64,000 bases of DNA from Helopsaltes ochotensis. Taxonomy: Eukaryota; Chordata; Aves; Passeriformes; Locustellidae. Position 1 is the first letter of the stretch. Each line of letters begins with the position of its first letter. The DNA lies in assembly GCA_013400155.1 (NCBI GenBank), contig VXBM01000139.1, positions 535,465 through 599,464 on the forward strand. The letters run 5' to 3'. The notes below the pieces were generated by a model. The model was not told the origin of the DNA. It did not search any database and saw nothing but the letters and a program-made list of their open reading frames with translations. Below are positions 47,406 to 59,175 of the stretch, piece by piece. The position numbers and the translations under genes were made by a program.

Positions 47406-50263
47406 TACCAGGAAACAGTCTGATGTTACAATGCATTACATTTCTTTCCAGGTAATGCCTGCAAAAGCTTTCCTAATGTGCATAGTTAGTTTTCCAACTT
47501 CAGTTCTCTGTAAAAGAAATGGGTTATGCTGTTTGTCTAATCTTAAATTTTAAAATAAATTAATTATTATGTATACCATTTTGTTTCACAGGACTGAATT
47601 TTCCTAGGTACAGAATTCCCTTTTATACTCCTTTACTCATGCACACCTATTTTGCTTAAATTGATAGATTACTGAGCCTGGATTTAAACTCTGGGAAATT
47701 TTAGGAAAACAAGTTCAAATTCTAACTTGAGGTGAACATCAGGAAAGGTCTCAGAACTGTACTCTCCACCTGTACTTTTCACAGTACCCAGAGCTTTTCT
47801 TTGAGTGGCTACAGGCATATGTGTACATTTGCACAGAGCATTTCTTGTGTATTTGAGCAGCTGAAATGGGACACATGTTATGTAATTGCATCTACAGTAC
47901 AGTGATCCTGTGTCCTCTTGTGCATTTGTGTTGTAGAAATGGTCAGAATATGTTCCAGGCTCTTTATTCCTTTTGGGTATCTGAGTCAAAGTGGTTTTTT
48001 TTAATGGTGGGGTTTTCTTTTTTTGTCTTTTTTAAACCAGGCAGCATCTGTCTCTATTTGCCTGACTTAATACTGGTATTTGTTTCAGTTTTTGTTTCAT
48101 CTCTCCTTAAAGCAGTTCTAATTTTCAGATTAGGTAGTTTTCTGATGTTTAGAAAAATGCTTTTTTTACTTGGATTTTTTACACCAGCTAAATTCAAATC
48201 TGTTTGGATACGTTCTTTCCTATGATTTATACTTTTTGTGAGAAGAGCATTTTCAGGAAAGGTTTGCAGTATGTTTAAACTTCAAACTGAAACAGAGCTT
48301 CAGGATCTTTTTACAGATATTTCTTACCCTTTTGGTGACCTACTGTGCTGCAGTTGATAGAAGTGAGCCTGGAATGGGGTCCAGTCATGTACTCCAGAAA
48401 GATGTGTATGTACCTGGCTGTCAGCAGGTGAGGCAGGTGGGAGATGCCCAGTTCCCCCAAACAGGTCATTTGTAACTTCTAGTTCACTGTTTGGTGTTTG
48501 TGACTCCTATTAAAAGAAACAAAATCCAAAAAACCCAACAAAACAAGGCTTAATACGAGATCTCTTCTTCAAAGGCCTCTAATGAGTTTAGATTTTTCTA
48601 GCAACAAAGGCTGTACCTATAGGTAGATTCAGACTTCAAAGACAAATAGATTTATTCAAACAGGAGACCGCTCTTTTTGTGGGGGTGTTGTGGAGCATGG
48701 TGTATGTTCATATGAAAGAAATTTCTACTACCAGACACAAGGCTGTGTTCTCCCATATAAACATGAAATGTTTTCCCTTCATCCATTTTTTTTTCCTGCA
48801 AATGGCATTTGAAGCTGGCAGCATAATTGTGTCAGTAGCTTCAAATGAGTTGCAAATCAGAGGCAGTCTTGTTGCTGGTTTCCTCGCCCCGCTCAGCATT
48901 TTTGAGAGAGGTAATACTGATTGCAAACTTTATGAGATTGGAAAACCTCATTCTAAAGAATACTGATCACTATTACAGAAGGGTACAACATCTCTTTTTG
49001 TTTGTTCTTTGTCCTTCATCTGTATTTACATCCGTTTCTGAGAACCTTTGATGAGTATCTTCTTTCGTAAGAATGAGTTTTTCTTTTATTTTCATGTTTT
49101 TATTTTTAGTGAGGAGCAATGGCTATTGTGGATGGGCTTTATCTAACACTTTGATCTGTGGTGTAGATACCCACAGCTGAGAAGTATTGTCATGTCCCTT
49201 TATAAGCAGTGGGCAGAAACAGTGGCCTGCAGAGATATTAAATTTATAATCCTGAGATCTTGAATGAATGGATCTCTGTTATGTGTACAAGTGCTGTTTT
49301 CTTTTGATTTACCTTTAAAGGTTCTAGGCCACAGTTTTAGGTGTGAATATTTGTTTATACCGTTGGTATGTAAGGCTGAGCTTAATTCCTCTTGGTCCAG
49401 AGAAAATGGTTTTCACTTAGCAACTGTTTGCTGGTATTGACAAGAAATTAAAGGAGGAGCTCTGTTTGGGACTTGAGGTGAATGCTTCTATGCCCAAGTC
49501 TAAATTCCAAGTGATGACATCATCTTTAGCTGTATCACTGTGTCAACATAGTGGTTGAGAGATGCCTTCAGGTGTTTAGAATGCTTATTTCCAAACCATG
49601 CTGCATAAGTCACATCTGCAGCTTATGGGCCAAAAGTGTTAGCAGCACAATATGGGTTAGCAGGCCCATATTTTATTACTGTGCTGCTTCATCTAGAGCA
49701 TGGTGATCCTGGGTCTGAGAAGTGATAAAGTGTTTTTTCTCTTTACAATTGTCGTGGTGAAGGTTCATTCTCCCAGTCAGATGCAGAATGTTCAAGAAAT
49801 CTACTCCTTAGTACCAGACTTCTGTTTCAGTTCATGCTGCTAAAAGTTTTAGAATTTGAGCATCATGAATGGCCTGCTTCTGTTCTGCAGAGTCTCTGCA
49901 GCCAGTACTAGTTCACATATGTTAAGTCATACAGCTGCTAGCATTTTCTTTTGGGCCTAGATAGGAGATATGCTGTATTTTGGCTGCATCTGAGAAGGAA
50001 GGTTTGGATTTTGCTGAAGAGTCATTGAATGTCTGCATGTCTTTACATTCTGGTCCCTGAGCATTTGGTAAAGCATGCCTTTTTTTCAGGGCCAGTGGAT
50101 TTTGTGTGCAGCTTCAGCAACTTTGCCTCATTTGAGGTTCTGATTCCCAGTGGAACATTAACCTATTTATTATAAGGGGCTTTAAACAAGTCCCTAAAAT
50201 TTTCTAATGGAAGAGATTGTCCAGAATGAGAATGAGCAAATACGTGCATCACTAATTATATTT

Positions 50264-50350
50264 CATGGAGTCATAGTATGATAGAATGGTTAAGATTTGG
50301 TGCAGCCTTAAGATTCATCTAGGTCCAACCCACCTGCCTTGTAGGACATG
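50264..50350 (-). mobile_element. CR1 3'-end fragment
   Basis: The + strand reads CATGGAGTCATAGTATGATA, then GAATGGTTAAGATTTGG and ATTCATCTAGGTCCAACCCA. This is a decayed reverse complement of the CR1 terminus, so the fragment lies on the - strand. Less than 100 bp remain. Confidence 0.75.
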
Positions 50351-51050
50351 AGAGAAAATAATGCTAAATAGCAGAAGAAGTACATTTCAGTGTTGGAGTG
50401 GAAGGTGATTAGGGGAAGAACGATAATGTTAAAAACATGATACAGGAAAAGGCTCCAAACTGAGAGGGCTTAAGAACCTTTATAGTTTTTGTTGAATGTA
50501 GTAAATCAGTCTGTTGCTTTATTTTAGGTAATAGTGTGTAAATTAGGAAGAAAAAGTTAGTTACTGACTTTGTTACAGTTTTTGTGGAGCATTCTTGGTG
50601 GTGGTGGATTATATTGTCACGGAGGAATTTATTTCCCAAACCAGTGTGTTTTACTTACTAGCCGTTTGTCATTTAATGATGCACTGTAAGCTTTCTAAAT
50701 AAAAAAAATTGTAGCATTCAATTTCTGAACAGATGTTTTCTGTATTCTTAGTATCTGCCCAATTTTGAATAGCTCTTATTTTGGTGGGAGTACATGGAAT
50801 TGCTTTTAACGAATATCTTAAAATAAAGAGATAGTTAGATAGAAATATATGATTTTTTACTGTCACGTTCTGGAGGGAGATAAAAAGTTAAATCATGTAA
50901 CAAGTTTCCTTTCAGTGTAAGTAGAATCAGCTCTTAGAAAAAGAAATCTAATAGGCACACAGTTCCAACCTTACAAACTAACTGCTTGTACTCTAATATT
51001 CTGTGACTAAGTTTTAAAATTGTTATTTTTATGTGCTGAAGTAATGATTT

Positions 51051-51080
51051 AACTTTTTTCTTTTTTTTTTTTTTAAACAG
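51051..51080 (+). promoter_or_regulatory. VPS13B: T-rich acceptor tract of exon 17
   Basis: The polypyrimidine tract is T6, one C, then T14 (51061-51074), followed by AAACAG, giving a nearly pure T stretch next to the splice site. It is a strong binding site for U2AF-type factors, and a homopolymer likely to vary in length. Confidence 0.8.
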
Positions 51081-51265
51081 GACCAAGCGAGCTCATGTCC
51101 CACTAACAGAATGCATTTTTGAGCTCCCTAATTTGACAGTTCAAGCAACTAGAGCTCAAACCCTTCTGCTTCAAACTATTTATCAGAGCTGGTGTCATCC
51201 TGTTGGAAATGTCAGTTCAGTGGTGGTAAATGAAGCTTTACTGAATGAGGTTTTCCAAACTTCAG
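51081..51265 (+). CDS. VPS13B: VPS13B exon 17
   Basis: Completes the split Trp codon and encodes TKRAHVPLTECIFELPNLTV, QATRAQTLLLQTIYQSWCHP, then VGNVSSVVVNEALLNEVFQT and S plus the first base of the next codon. It matches human residues 778-839, with one extra residue after SWCHP relative to human SWSHL. It is 185 nt, phase 2 in and phase 1 out at CAG|GTAAAT. The human continuation (VKSKNPLPTLEGS) was not found in the remaining 12.7 kb, so exon 18 lies outside the window. Confidence 0.97.
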
Positions 51266-54200
51266 GTAAATACGTGATGCTTTTGGTTAAGTATTTATTG
51301 TTGTACAGAGCACTGCTAGTGAGTGTCCATACAGCTATACTCCTTTAAATCGAGGTTTTTACTTATAGTAGCTGACAGGCAGAATGTTTTTTGTGTGTAT
51401 ATGGGTATTTATAGCTTATATTTAAAATCCAGGATGTAAGCTAAGCCACCCAGCTTCACTCCTTGGCACCAATTTCTGGATGCATTTAATTTTCCCATAC
51501 AGGATAATTTTTCCATGCTTCCCTCATCTGAAACATGCACTTTTGCTACCTTATATGGTACAATGTTATTACTTCAGGATCATTCAGAGGTGAAACTGGA
51601 TTATTATGAGCTTTATTAATCAATGGTATACATTGAATTCTTTAGAACAGCTGCACTATTTCGTAAATAAATGTTACTTAACTGTTGTGAAATTCCTGAA
51701 GATATGCAAGTGTTGGTGATGATTACATAAATAATGAAACTTGTTATCTGTCATTCTTTTGCTAAACACCCATAGATTTTTGGGAATAAATTAAGGATTT
51801 TGACCAGTTTACAGAAGAAACCAGAGTTCTCAAGTGCATAAAGGTCATCCAGAAAATGATTTTTTTTTTTAAGATTTCTATGCAGACTAGAATAATTTAG
51901 AGCTGTTTTTGTTTATTTCTTGTGAATAAACCCATAACAAGAGTAACAGATATTTTGGAATATCCAGCATTGCCAGTCTTGGAGAATGTGTTAGGGGAAT
52001 GATTTAGGTGCAGCAAATCGTAATTTGAAGCAGAGTGATTAGACCACTGGAAGTCTTTCAGCCCTGCTTTTCTTGATCTTTCCATTCTTCTTTTTCGCTC
52101 CTTCTGTTTATTGAAGGTAAATCTGTGTTGATCTAATGTTTCAAAAGAACTGCTGTATTTTTGTGTAACCCTTGAAATAACTGCTTAAAGTGCTTAGGTT
52201 TTCCTTCTTTCGTGAAAGTCACTTTTGTCTTTATTCCTTCATTCTGTGTGGGTCACTTAAGAATGGCATTGTGACATTTTATTTTCAAATCCCAGTACTT
52301 GTGAAGGTAGCAGATTTATAATCCACACCACAGAGAAATCTGAAAATACAGTTGTTTGATCACTTCAGATGCTCTTAGGGTTTGCACAGTTTCAAACTGA
52401 CCTGTTCTATTATTTAACGTGTTTCAGTTTATCCGTTCAGTGAACTGTGAAACAACTCTGCTAACAGTATCTTTGCAGAACAGAAATCTGGAGCACACAT
52501 TTTAAGTACTTCAAATGAAGTAAATGAACAATAAATGCACTTATTTTGATCTTCTCTTGTTCATGGCTTAATGCTCCACCTGGTAAATTTTACACTTCTG
52601 TAGTTGTGCTTGGCATTAACTCGACTGAGGGCAGCTCTGCGTTCAAGGCTAAGAAATGATTGCTGTCAGTCCTTTTGTCCGGATTTCTGACTTGGTTGAT
52701 TCTGTAAGCCTACTACCTTTTGCTTGAATACTGTTGTGTAAAATTTAATATCATGTCTTGTTGGAAGTCATCCTTGTAATTAGGGTCAGTTTCCACATAC
52801 TTTAACAGTAACGTGTGTGTGTGTGTAAGACTCTAAAAAATGCTTAACTGTATTTGCACAGGGAGGCTGACATTTCAAATTTTATTTTGTCATCTTTCTT
52901 TCTTTCTTTTTATGAAGTAACTGTGAGGATAAGGCAGTCAATAAGGAACTTGTCAGTAAATAAGGCACATCTGTTAAACACTTTTACTTACATTCAACTG
53001 AGTTTCTCCAACATAAAACAAAAGCTGATGAATGTTTCTTGCGAGTCCTTGTTTTGAGTTCCTGCCTGCCCCAGTGCTCCTTTAGGCTTGTACAGAGTGA
53101 CCTTACATGGCTCATGTGTTGAGCCTGGCAGTAGCCTGGCAAAGTATTTGGGCTCCCCCTCCTGCCACTGTGTCTCTGAGAATCTTTGTGGGTGAGTTTT
53201 TCTTAGATCCTTGAGAACTTAAATTCTCAAGAAAAAAATTGCCTTTTTCCCATGGTATTGTCTTTTCCATCTGAGCACAAGTTGTTTTTGACTATGCACA
53301 GAAGTAATACTTCAAGAAAATAGCTTTCCATCACCATGGTGTTTTGGATTAATATTCCTTTGGTTAATTTCCTACAAACAATGAAAGTATAAACACTTGT
53401 TTCTAAATTGCTATTTACTGTCCATCCTTTTTCTGATTATGTTTATATTAGATTGTAGTGTTCTTGCAGGAAAAAGCAACAATGTACTCAAAGATTCCCT
53501 TTCCTTCTCTTTATCCTATATTTTGGGGAATCTTTTTCTTGAAATTAATTGCTTACATTCTACTGTTTCAAAGAACCGTAATCTACTATGTATTTTATAA
53601 ATACAGCAGCCCAAATTTTCTTCTCTATGTTTACATTTTCAAACTTCTAAGAGCCATCTTTCTAACTAATTAGAAATACAGCAGGACAAACAGCTATGTC
53701 TCTATCCAGATTTTTTCCCTTTTTAAAAGTAAATAAAAGAGCCCTCCCTATACGTGACATAATTCTGAAAAGAGAGAAAGAGCTTATGTATTTTGTCTTC
53801 TATTTATAATGGTCTGCTGTTCTCCCTAGGTTTCCAGCAAATCTGACTGCTATAGGCAGATCACAGGATTTTAAACATTCTTGATACTCAGGGTAACATC
53901 ATGCTTGTTTTGTAATTTGTGAATGAAGTGTGTCATCCTACAGAAATGGTCCAGTTATTAGCCACCCACCCAGATTGGTTCTACCAATTTTGAAATATAC
54001 TGTGACTTGAAATTTTTCTTCTCTAGGTAGCTCCTCATAGCTAGTCTCAAATGTGTTTGCCATTTGTTTACACAGGCTACAACTTTCTCAGCTGCTTATG
54101 TCTGTATTGCCGCTTCTTGTGTGTGTTTGAAGAGTATTACTAGACTGAAACAGTTGTTGCTGAGCTCTTTGTCTTTTTTGGAGCTTTGTGCCAGGTGCTG

Positions 54201-54414
54201 TTGAGTGCTGAGCTTCCTTAACACATCAGTTCAGTATTAATTGAACTTAACAGTGATACCACGAATGTTTGTAACCTCTCAGCCAAGATCTTTTTTAGCA
54301 GCCATTGTGCTAAAAGCATAGTTACATGCTTTTTCCAACAAAGCCATCTCTTCCAGTTTTAGAACTTTATCACTGAAATTGATAGTATGGGCTTACAATA
54401 TGGGCTAAGATGTT

Positions 54415-54640
54415 CTATAGAAGAGAAGGAGATAAAATAGGGGAAATGGAAATAAAAAATGGAAAGGAAGGAAAACAGGAGAAAGAGGCTCACCTAATAA
54501 AAAGGGAAGAGAGCGGCAGAGGAATATGAAACAAGAAGCAGGTAGAAAGAATTAAAGTAGAAAAGCAGTAGAAGTTAAGAAAACCAAAAATGAATAGGAA
54601 GACAAGTACAGATACATGAGTTGCAGGAAGGGGGAACCTC
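54415..54640. repeat. Purine-rich stretch
   Basis: The + strand is dominated by A and G, with recurring GGAAA, AGAAG and GAAAG words for about 220 bp and no clear repeat unit. It looks like low-complexity intron sequence. The spurious hydrophobic open frame on the - strand (54490-54672) follows from this composition. Confidence 0.6.
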
Positions 54641-57600
54641 AGAGAGGAACACATGACTGTTGGCCCTTTCACCTGCTGTGGAGAGGCTCACAAGGTACAA
54701 AGGCCCCTTTGGGAACCAATTTGCCAGGTATCAGCTGGAAGACCTTCTCTGGATCTAGTTTAAAAAGGGAGCTCTGCACTTGTGTTTCCAGAAACATATG
54801 AACAGAGTTTATTGCTAGTATCTGGGGTTCTGTTCTATATTTTCACCTGGAACAGAAATGTTACCCTGCTCCAAAACTTCTTTCAAAGGTAATTGAGGCT
54901 GAAGTTGGTCTAGGGATTTTAAACAACCTCTCTATCCTCTACAAATTATTTTTGGTAATAGATAAATGGAGTACCAAAAAGGGAAGATTGCTTGAAGCTT
55001 AACACTCTTCTATCCCCCATCTACTTTCCTCCCCTTGTTCTTCAGAAACCTTTTCCTACTAGGAGAAAGATCCTTTATTCAAATATTCCCTAGTTTGTTA
55101 TTAGATTGCTGTCTTCATTAGATCATCTGAGAGTTTATTTTTAATTAACTTGCCCAAAGGCAAGCTATCTGAAGTCTCAAAAGGAAGTTGTGTGTGTTTC
55201 ATTTCTGACAGAATTTAAAAATGAAGTGCCTGTACCACCTAAAATTTGCATTTGTCATGCCCATTAATAAGGTCTCTTATCCTAAAACATCCAGTAAAAG
55301 ATGCATACAAAACTGTGATTGATTGAGCTCAGAACTTGTGGAGGACAGATAAAATGAGTATGTCAAGAAAAATGTATGATTTTTACTCTAGAAATTTCTT
55401 ATAAACATCTTTAAATATTATGTCTGTCTTAGCTTGAGGTGATTTAATTCTGCTAAGAGCAGGTTTTTAATAATAAATTATATTGAATTCAATTAAACTT
55501 CTGAAAGCACTTAACTCCCTTCATTTTAATTACATCTTTTGTAATCCATATATTTAAATGTCTAGGTTTTTTTAGGGTTCTTAGAAGTCAAGATAGATTA
55601 AAAAAAAGAGATAGTATAAACTGTTAAACTTACTACTTGAATGAGTAGGCATTATCATTTAAGTACAAGATTGATGCATATTGCCTGAAACAGTTGTGCA
55701 AGAACAAAAAGAATAGAAAACTTAAAATAGATGAGAATACAAGTCATGTTATGCAGCACAACAAACAGAAAGTAAAACAGCTGCAAACAGCTTTTTGCTC
55801 TTTTTCATGGGTCAAGAAAAAGCATTACTAACTTCTTAATGCATTACATCAAAAATAAAAAAATAGCACAAAAGCAGTCTTCAATCCACATGTAACTCTT
55901 TGGAAATTTATGTTTTGGTTTAATTTTATAATCCTTTTGGTATACAAGCGCAGCAGCATGTTACATGTCAGTTAAATAATGTGAGTACTTATGCTTGTGG
56001 AACATCCTGATTCTGCATTTCAGTCACTGTAAATGTGGAAACAAATATAAATTTGAAATACAGCATGCTTTCTACATTATTTCATGTATACATTTTAATA
56101 TTACTACAATTGCTGTTGTTATACAATTTTAAAAATAAAAATAAGTGTACAAAATACCAAAATATTAGGAAAACAGCATTAGTTGAGATCTTTCAAAGGT
56201 TGAACATGATTAATCCTATAGAGTAATTTTACTGTGTATTTTTTCCATTATTTGTTAGTAAGTACCTGGAGCACTCTGTTTCTAACCATTTCAGCCTGCC
56301 AAGAAAATACATACACAGTCACACATGGCTTTAGTTTACTCTGGAAAACTGGAACTTGCTACCACTTTTTCCTTGTCCTGTTCAGGTAGTTCATTATTTT
56401 GTTGACAGTTCGGTTCCATTAATCTGGTATTTTTGAGAAAATTGCTTGCAGACTTTACATTTCTGTACTGAAGGTGATCAAATAGGCATTGAATCCCTCA
56501 TGTAAATGATGTCTTAAAGTTAAAATAAAATCTATTTTCCAGAAAGTAACTGTAAAACTATTTTATGCAAGATTTCATGTGGGATACCTTAATGGTTGAA
56601 TAATAAATTTTACCTCATAAAAATGAAATTCAATAATACAGTAGCTTTCTCAGCGCAGTAGCATCTGGTTGAATCTCATGAGAGCCAATATTTTCCAACT
56701 CATTAGGATCATGTCGTTCTGTATGTCGTCAACATTGACTTAGCCAAGCTACCTTTACTTACATAACCGCCAAACTATTAAATAGGTCTCTTGTGGAGTG
56801 AAGTCAAATATTCCTCTTATTTTGCTTTTGCCTTGGAAGAAGAGAAGAAAATGTACATACTGTAACATTTAAACATCTGGTCTAAACCACATCAGGGTAA
56901 CAGTGAGGAAAGTAACAGGATTCAGTATTCTTCCCAGGTGTACATATAAAAAAGGGTTGTGGAGCTGCTGCATAGTTCTTTTAACCACTTAGGAAAAAGA
57001 CTAAAATAAGTGACTTGCCTTTCTAATACCCCTGTTTTTAAAACGACTTTTTTCCTCTAGCCTGCTCTCGTGCCACCAAACTCCAAAACAAAAGCCAGCA
57101 AAAATCAACATTTCAAAGTTTAGAGGTAATGCTGGTTGTTCAGCTCTAACTTCCTTGCAACATATTGGCATTTAGTTTCTGTTCCATATAACATGGACAA
57201 TTTTGCATTCATTTGGAGGGGTATTAATTGAAAATCCTGTCTAAAATCGAAATGTAAGGGTGTATTCTCTGTATTGCTTGGGAGTGGCAGGACACAGCTA
57301 TGTGAAACTTGAACAGTATAAACAGTTAACTGTCTTGTGGGGGTGATTACCCACGTGTCCTCATCCTTCATGTAGGCCCAGAATGCAGTCTGTAAATAGC
57401 ATTATTTTTATATGCTGTGCATTTCTGTGAAACTGGTAGATTATCAACTCTTAATTTCTGATGGAAAAACAGCATGGATAATCAACCTAAGAACGATTTC
57501 TTCTTTAGCTTAATTTTTTAAGCTTAATATAGTTGTGTAGAAGGTTTTATTTCCTCTTGTAGTAAGCATTTTCATTGATATTCTTAAGTCATGAACTGAC

Positions 57601-58854
57601 TTGCAATGAAAGGAGATGGGTGGGACATTTTATCATTTCAGTACGTAATCAGTGAGATTTATCTTGCTTAGTATCTGGATAAATCCTCTGCCAGAAGCAA
57701 TGGCTCTGTTGTGGCCTGAAATGAAGAACTGTCATGGAAAATATGCATTGAAACCAGTAATTATGATTGCCTTTTTTTTTCCTGGTCTAATTAATATACA
57801 CTAATAAGCTTTGAAACTGAAACACACAATATTCTGATGAAAGAATGGTAGTAGGCATACCATGTGAGCTTAACTTTGATATGTAATGTTGTGCTAAAGA
57901 ACCTAATGTACTTTAAAATCCACATGAGACTTTTTAAATGTCTTTTGTGTTGAAAGTGAAATGTATACATACTGTCAACAGAACAGTGAAGGAGAAAAAG
58001 AAAAGATAGATCAGTAGGTTTTGAGAGGAATATGTGTATGCATGAAGTCCATAGCTGTGCATAAATGTATACAAGTTTCTTAAGCTGAATTTTTCAGAAT
58101 GGCAGGAGAGCTCGGTTCGGTGTCTGTGTTGAAATTAGCAGCAAACTCTTGAGTATGTTGGTGGGCTACCAAAAAACGAAGACACCTAAGCTTAGAGCTA
58201 GTTATAAATAGAGCCCTTACTCCAGAGGCTGTAGTTTATTTGCACAAATAGCAGTGGAAGCTGTGACTGAGAGCACCTGTTTTATTTGTTCAGCTGCTAG
58301 TTCGATGTTATTGCTTGTTCTTGTGCTTGGATAGCAGTGAGGTAGGCTGCCTTTCTGCCTAGTTCTAGCTGCCAGGTACTGCATCAGGTGAAAAACTCTA
58401 CAGGGAGGTTGAGATGGTGGCTTCTAAGAGTAATAGAGCATGTTGAGTCTAAACTACTGAAATTCAGTGTTACAACAAGGAGGCTAGGAAGAACATTAGT
58501 CTTGAATCTGCTGCATTATAGGAACTGGGAATTTTCTGGGAAGCATTCTGAGCACACACAATAGAAAACTTCAGAGATGACAGAAGGAAAGGTTATTTTT
58601 TTTTTTGTGCCAAGGCTCAGAGAACTTGTCAAATTTAGAGTGAATCTGTAAACCACTGGTGGTTGCTGATATAAGAACAAATCATGAACGAGGTGGCCAT
58701 AGTGTTTTCTTGACATCTGTGTTTTTTAAGAAAAAGGTTTGTGCAGAGGTGTTGCAGAAATATTGATGCCAGTCACTGCCATTTCCTGAACAGTGCTCTT
58801 GAGAAGAGCAGAAGAAAGCTATTTTTTGTACCTGGCAAAACATAATCAGGTTGT

Positions 58855-59175
58855 CAGAAAATTCAAGTTGGAAGGATCTACTGGAAGTCTCTGCAGTTCA
58901 ATCTTCTGCTAAAATCAGAGTCAATTATGAGATTAGACCAAGTTCTTTAGGGCTATACCCAGGCAGACCTTGAAAATCTCCAAGGGTTAGAACACCCTGT
59001 CTCTCCTCAACCTGGGCCACTGCTTGACTATTCTCAGGGTGAGAAAGGTTTTCCACTATTCCAGGCAGAACCTTTCATATTTCACTATATGACAATTGCC
59101 TTTCATCCTACTACTGTTCACCTCTGTTAAGAGCCTTATCACAACTTTCTCATACATACAGGAAGGCTGCTAATA
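58855..59175 (-). mobile_element. Old CR1 retroposon fragment
   Basis: The + strand keeps CR1 reverse-complement landmarks in order: TCAAGTTGGAAGGATCTACT, CTTGAAAATCTCCAAGGGTT, TGAGAAAGGTTTTCCACTAT and CAATTGCCTTTCATCCTACT. These are more diverged than in the other two long CR1 copies, suggesting an older insertion. It is on the - strand, 5'-truncated and antisense to VPS13B. Confidence 0.85.

Larger units (their letters stand above)
32054..51080 (+). other. VPS13B: Intron 16 of VPS13B (19 kb)
   Basis: The largest complete intron here. I recognised a SINE at its 5' edge (32245-32376), a degenerate CT-rich block (33560-33825), a 27-A run (47376-47402), a CR1 3'-end scrap (50264-50350) and the T-rich acceptor tract. 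The remaining sequence is AT-rich and unique by eye. Many short open frames on both strands occur, but none shows a known domain, splice context or coding bias that I can defend. Undetected small RNAs or conserved enhancers cannot be excluded. Confidence 0.85.
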
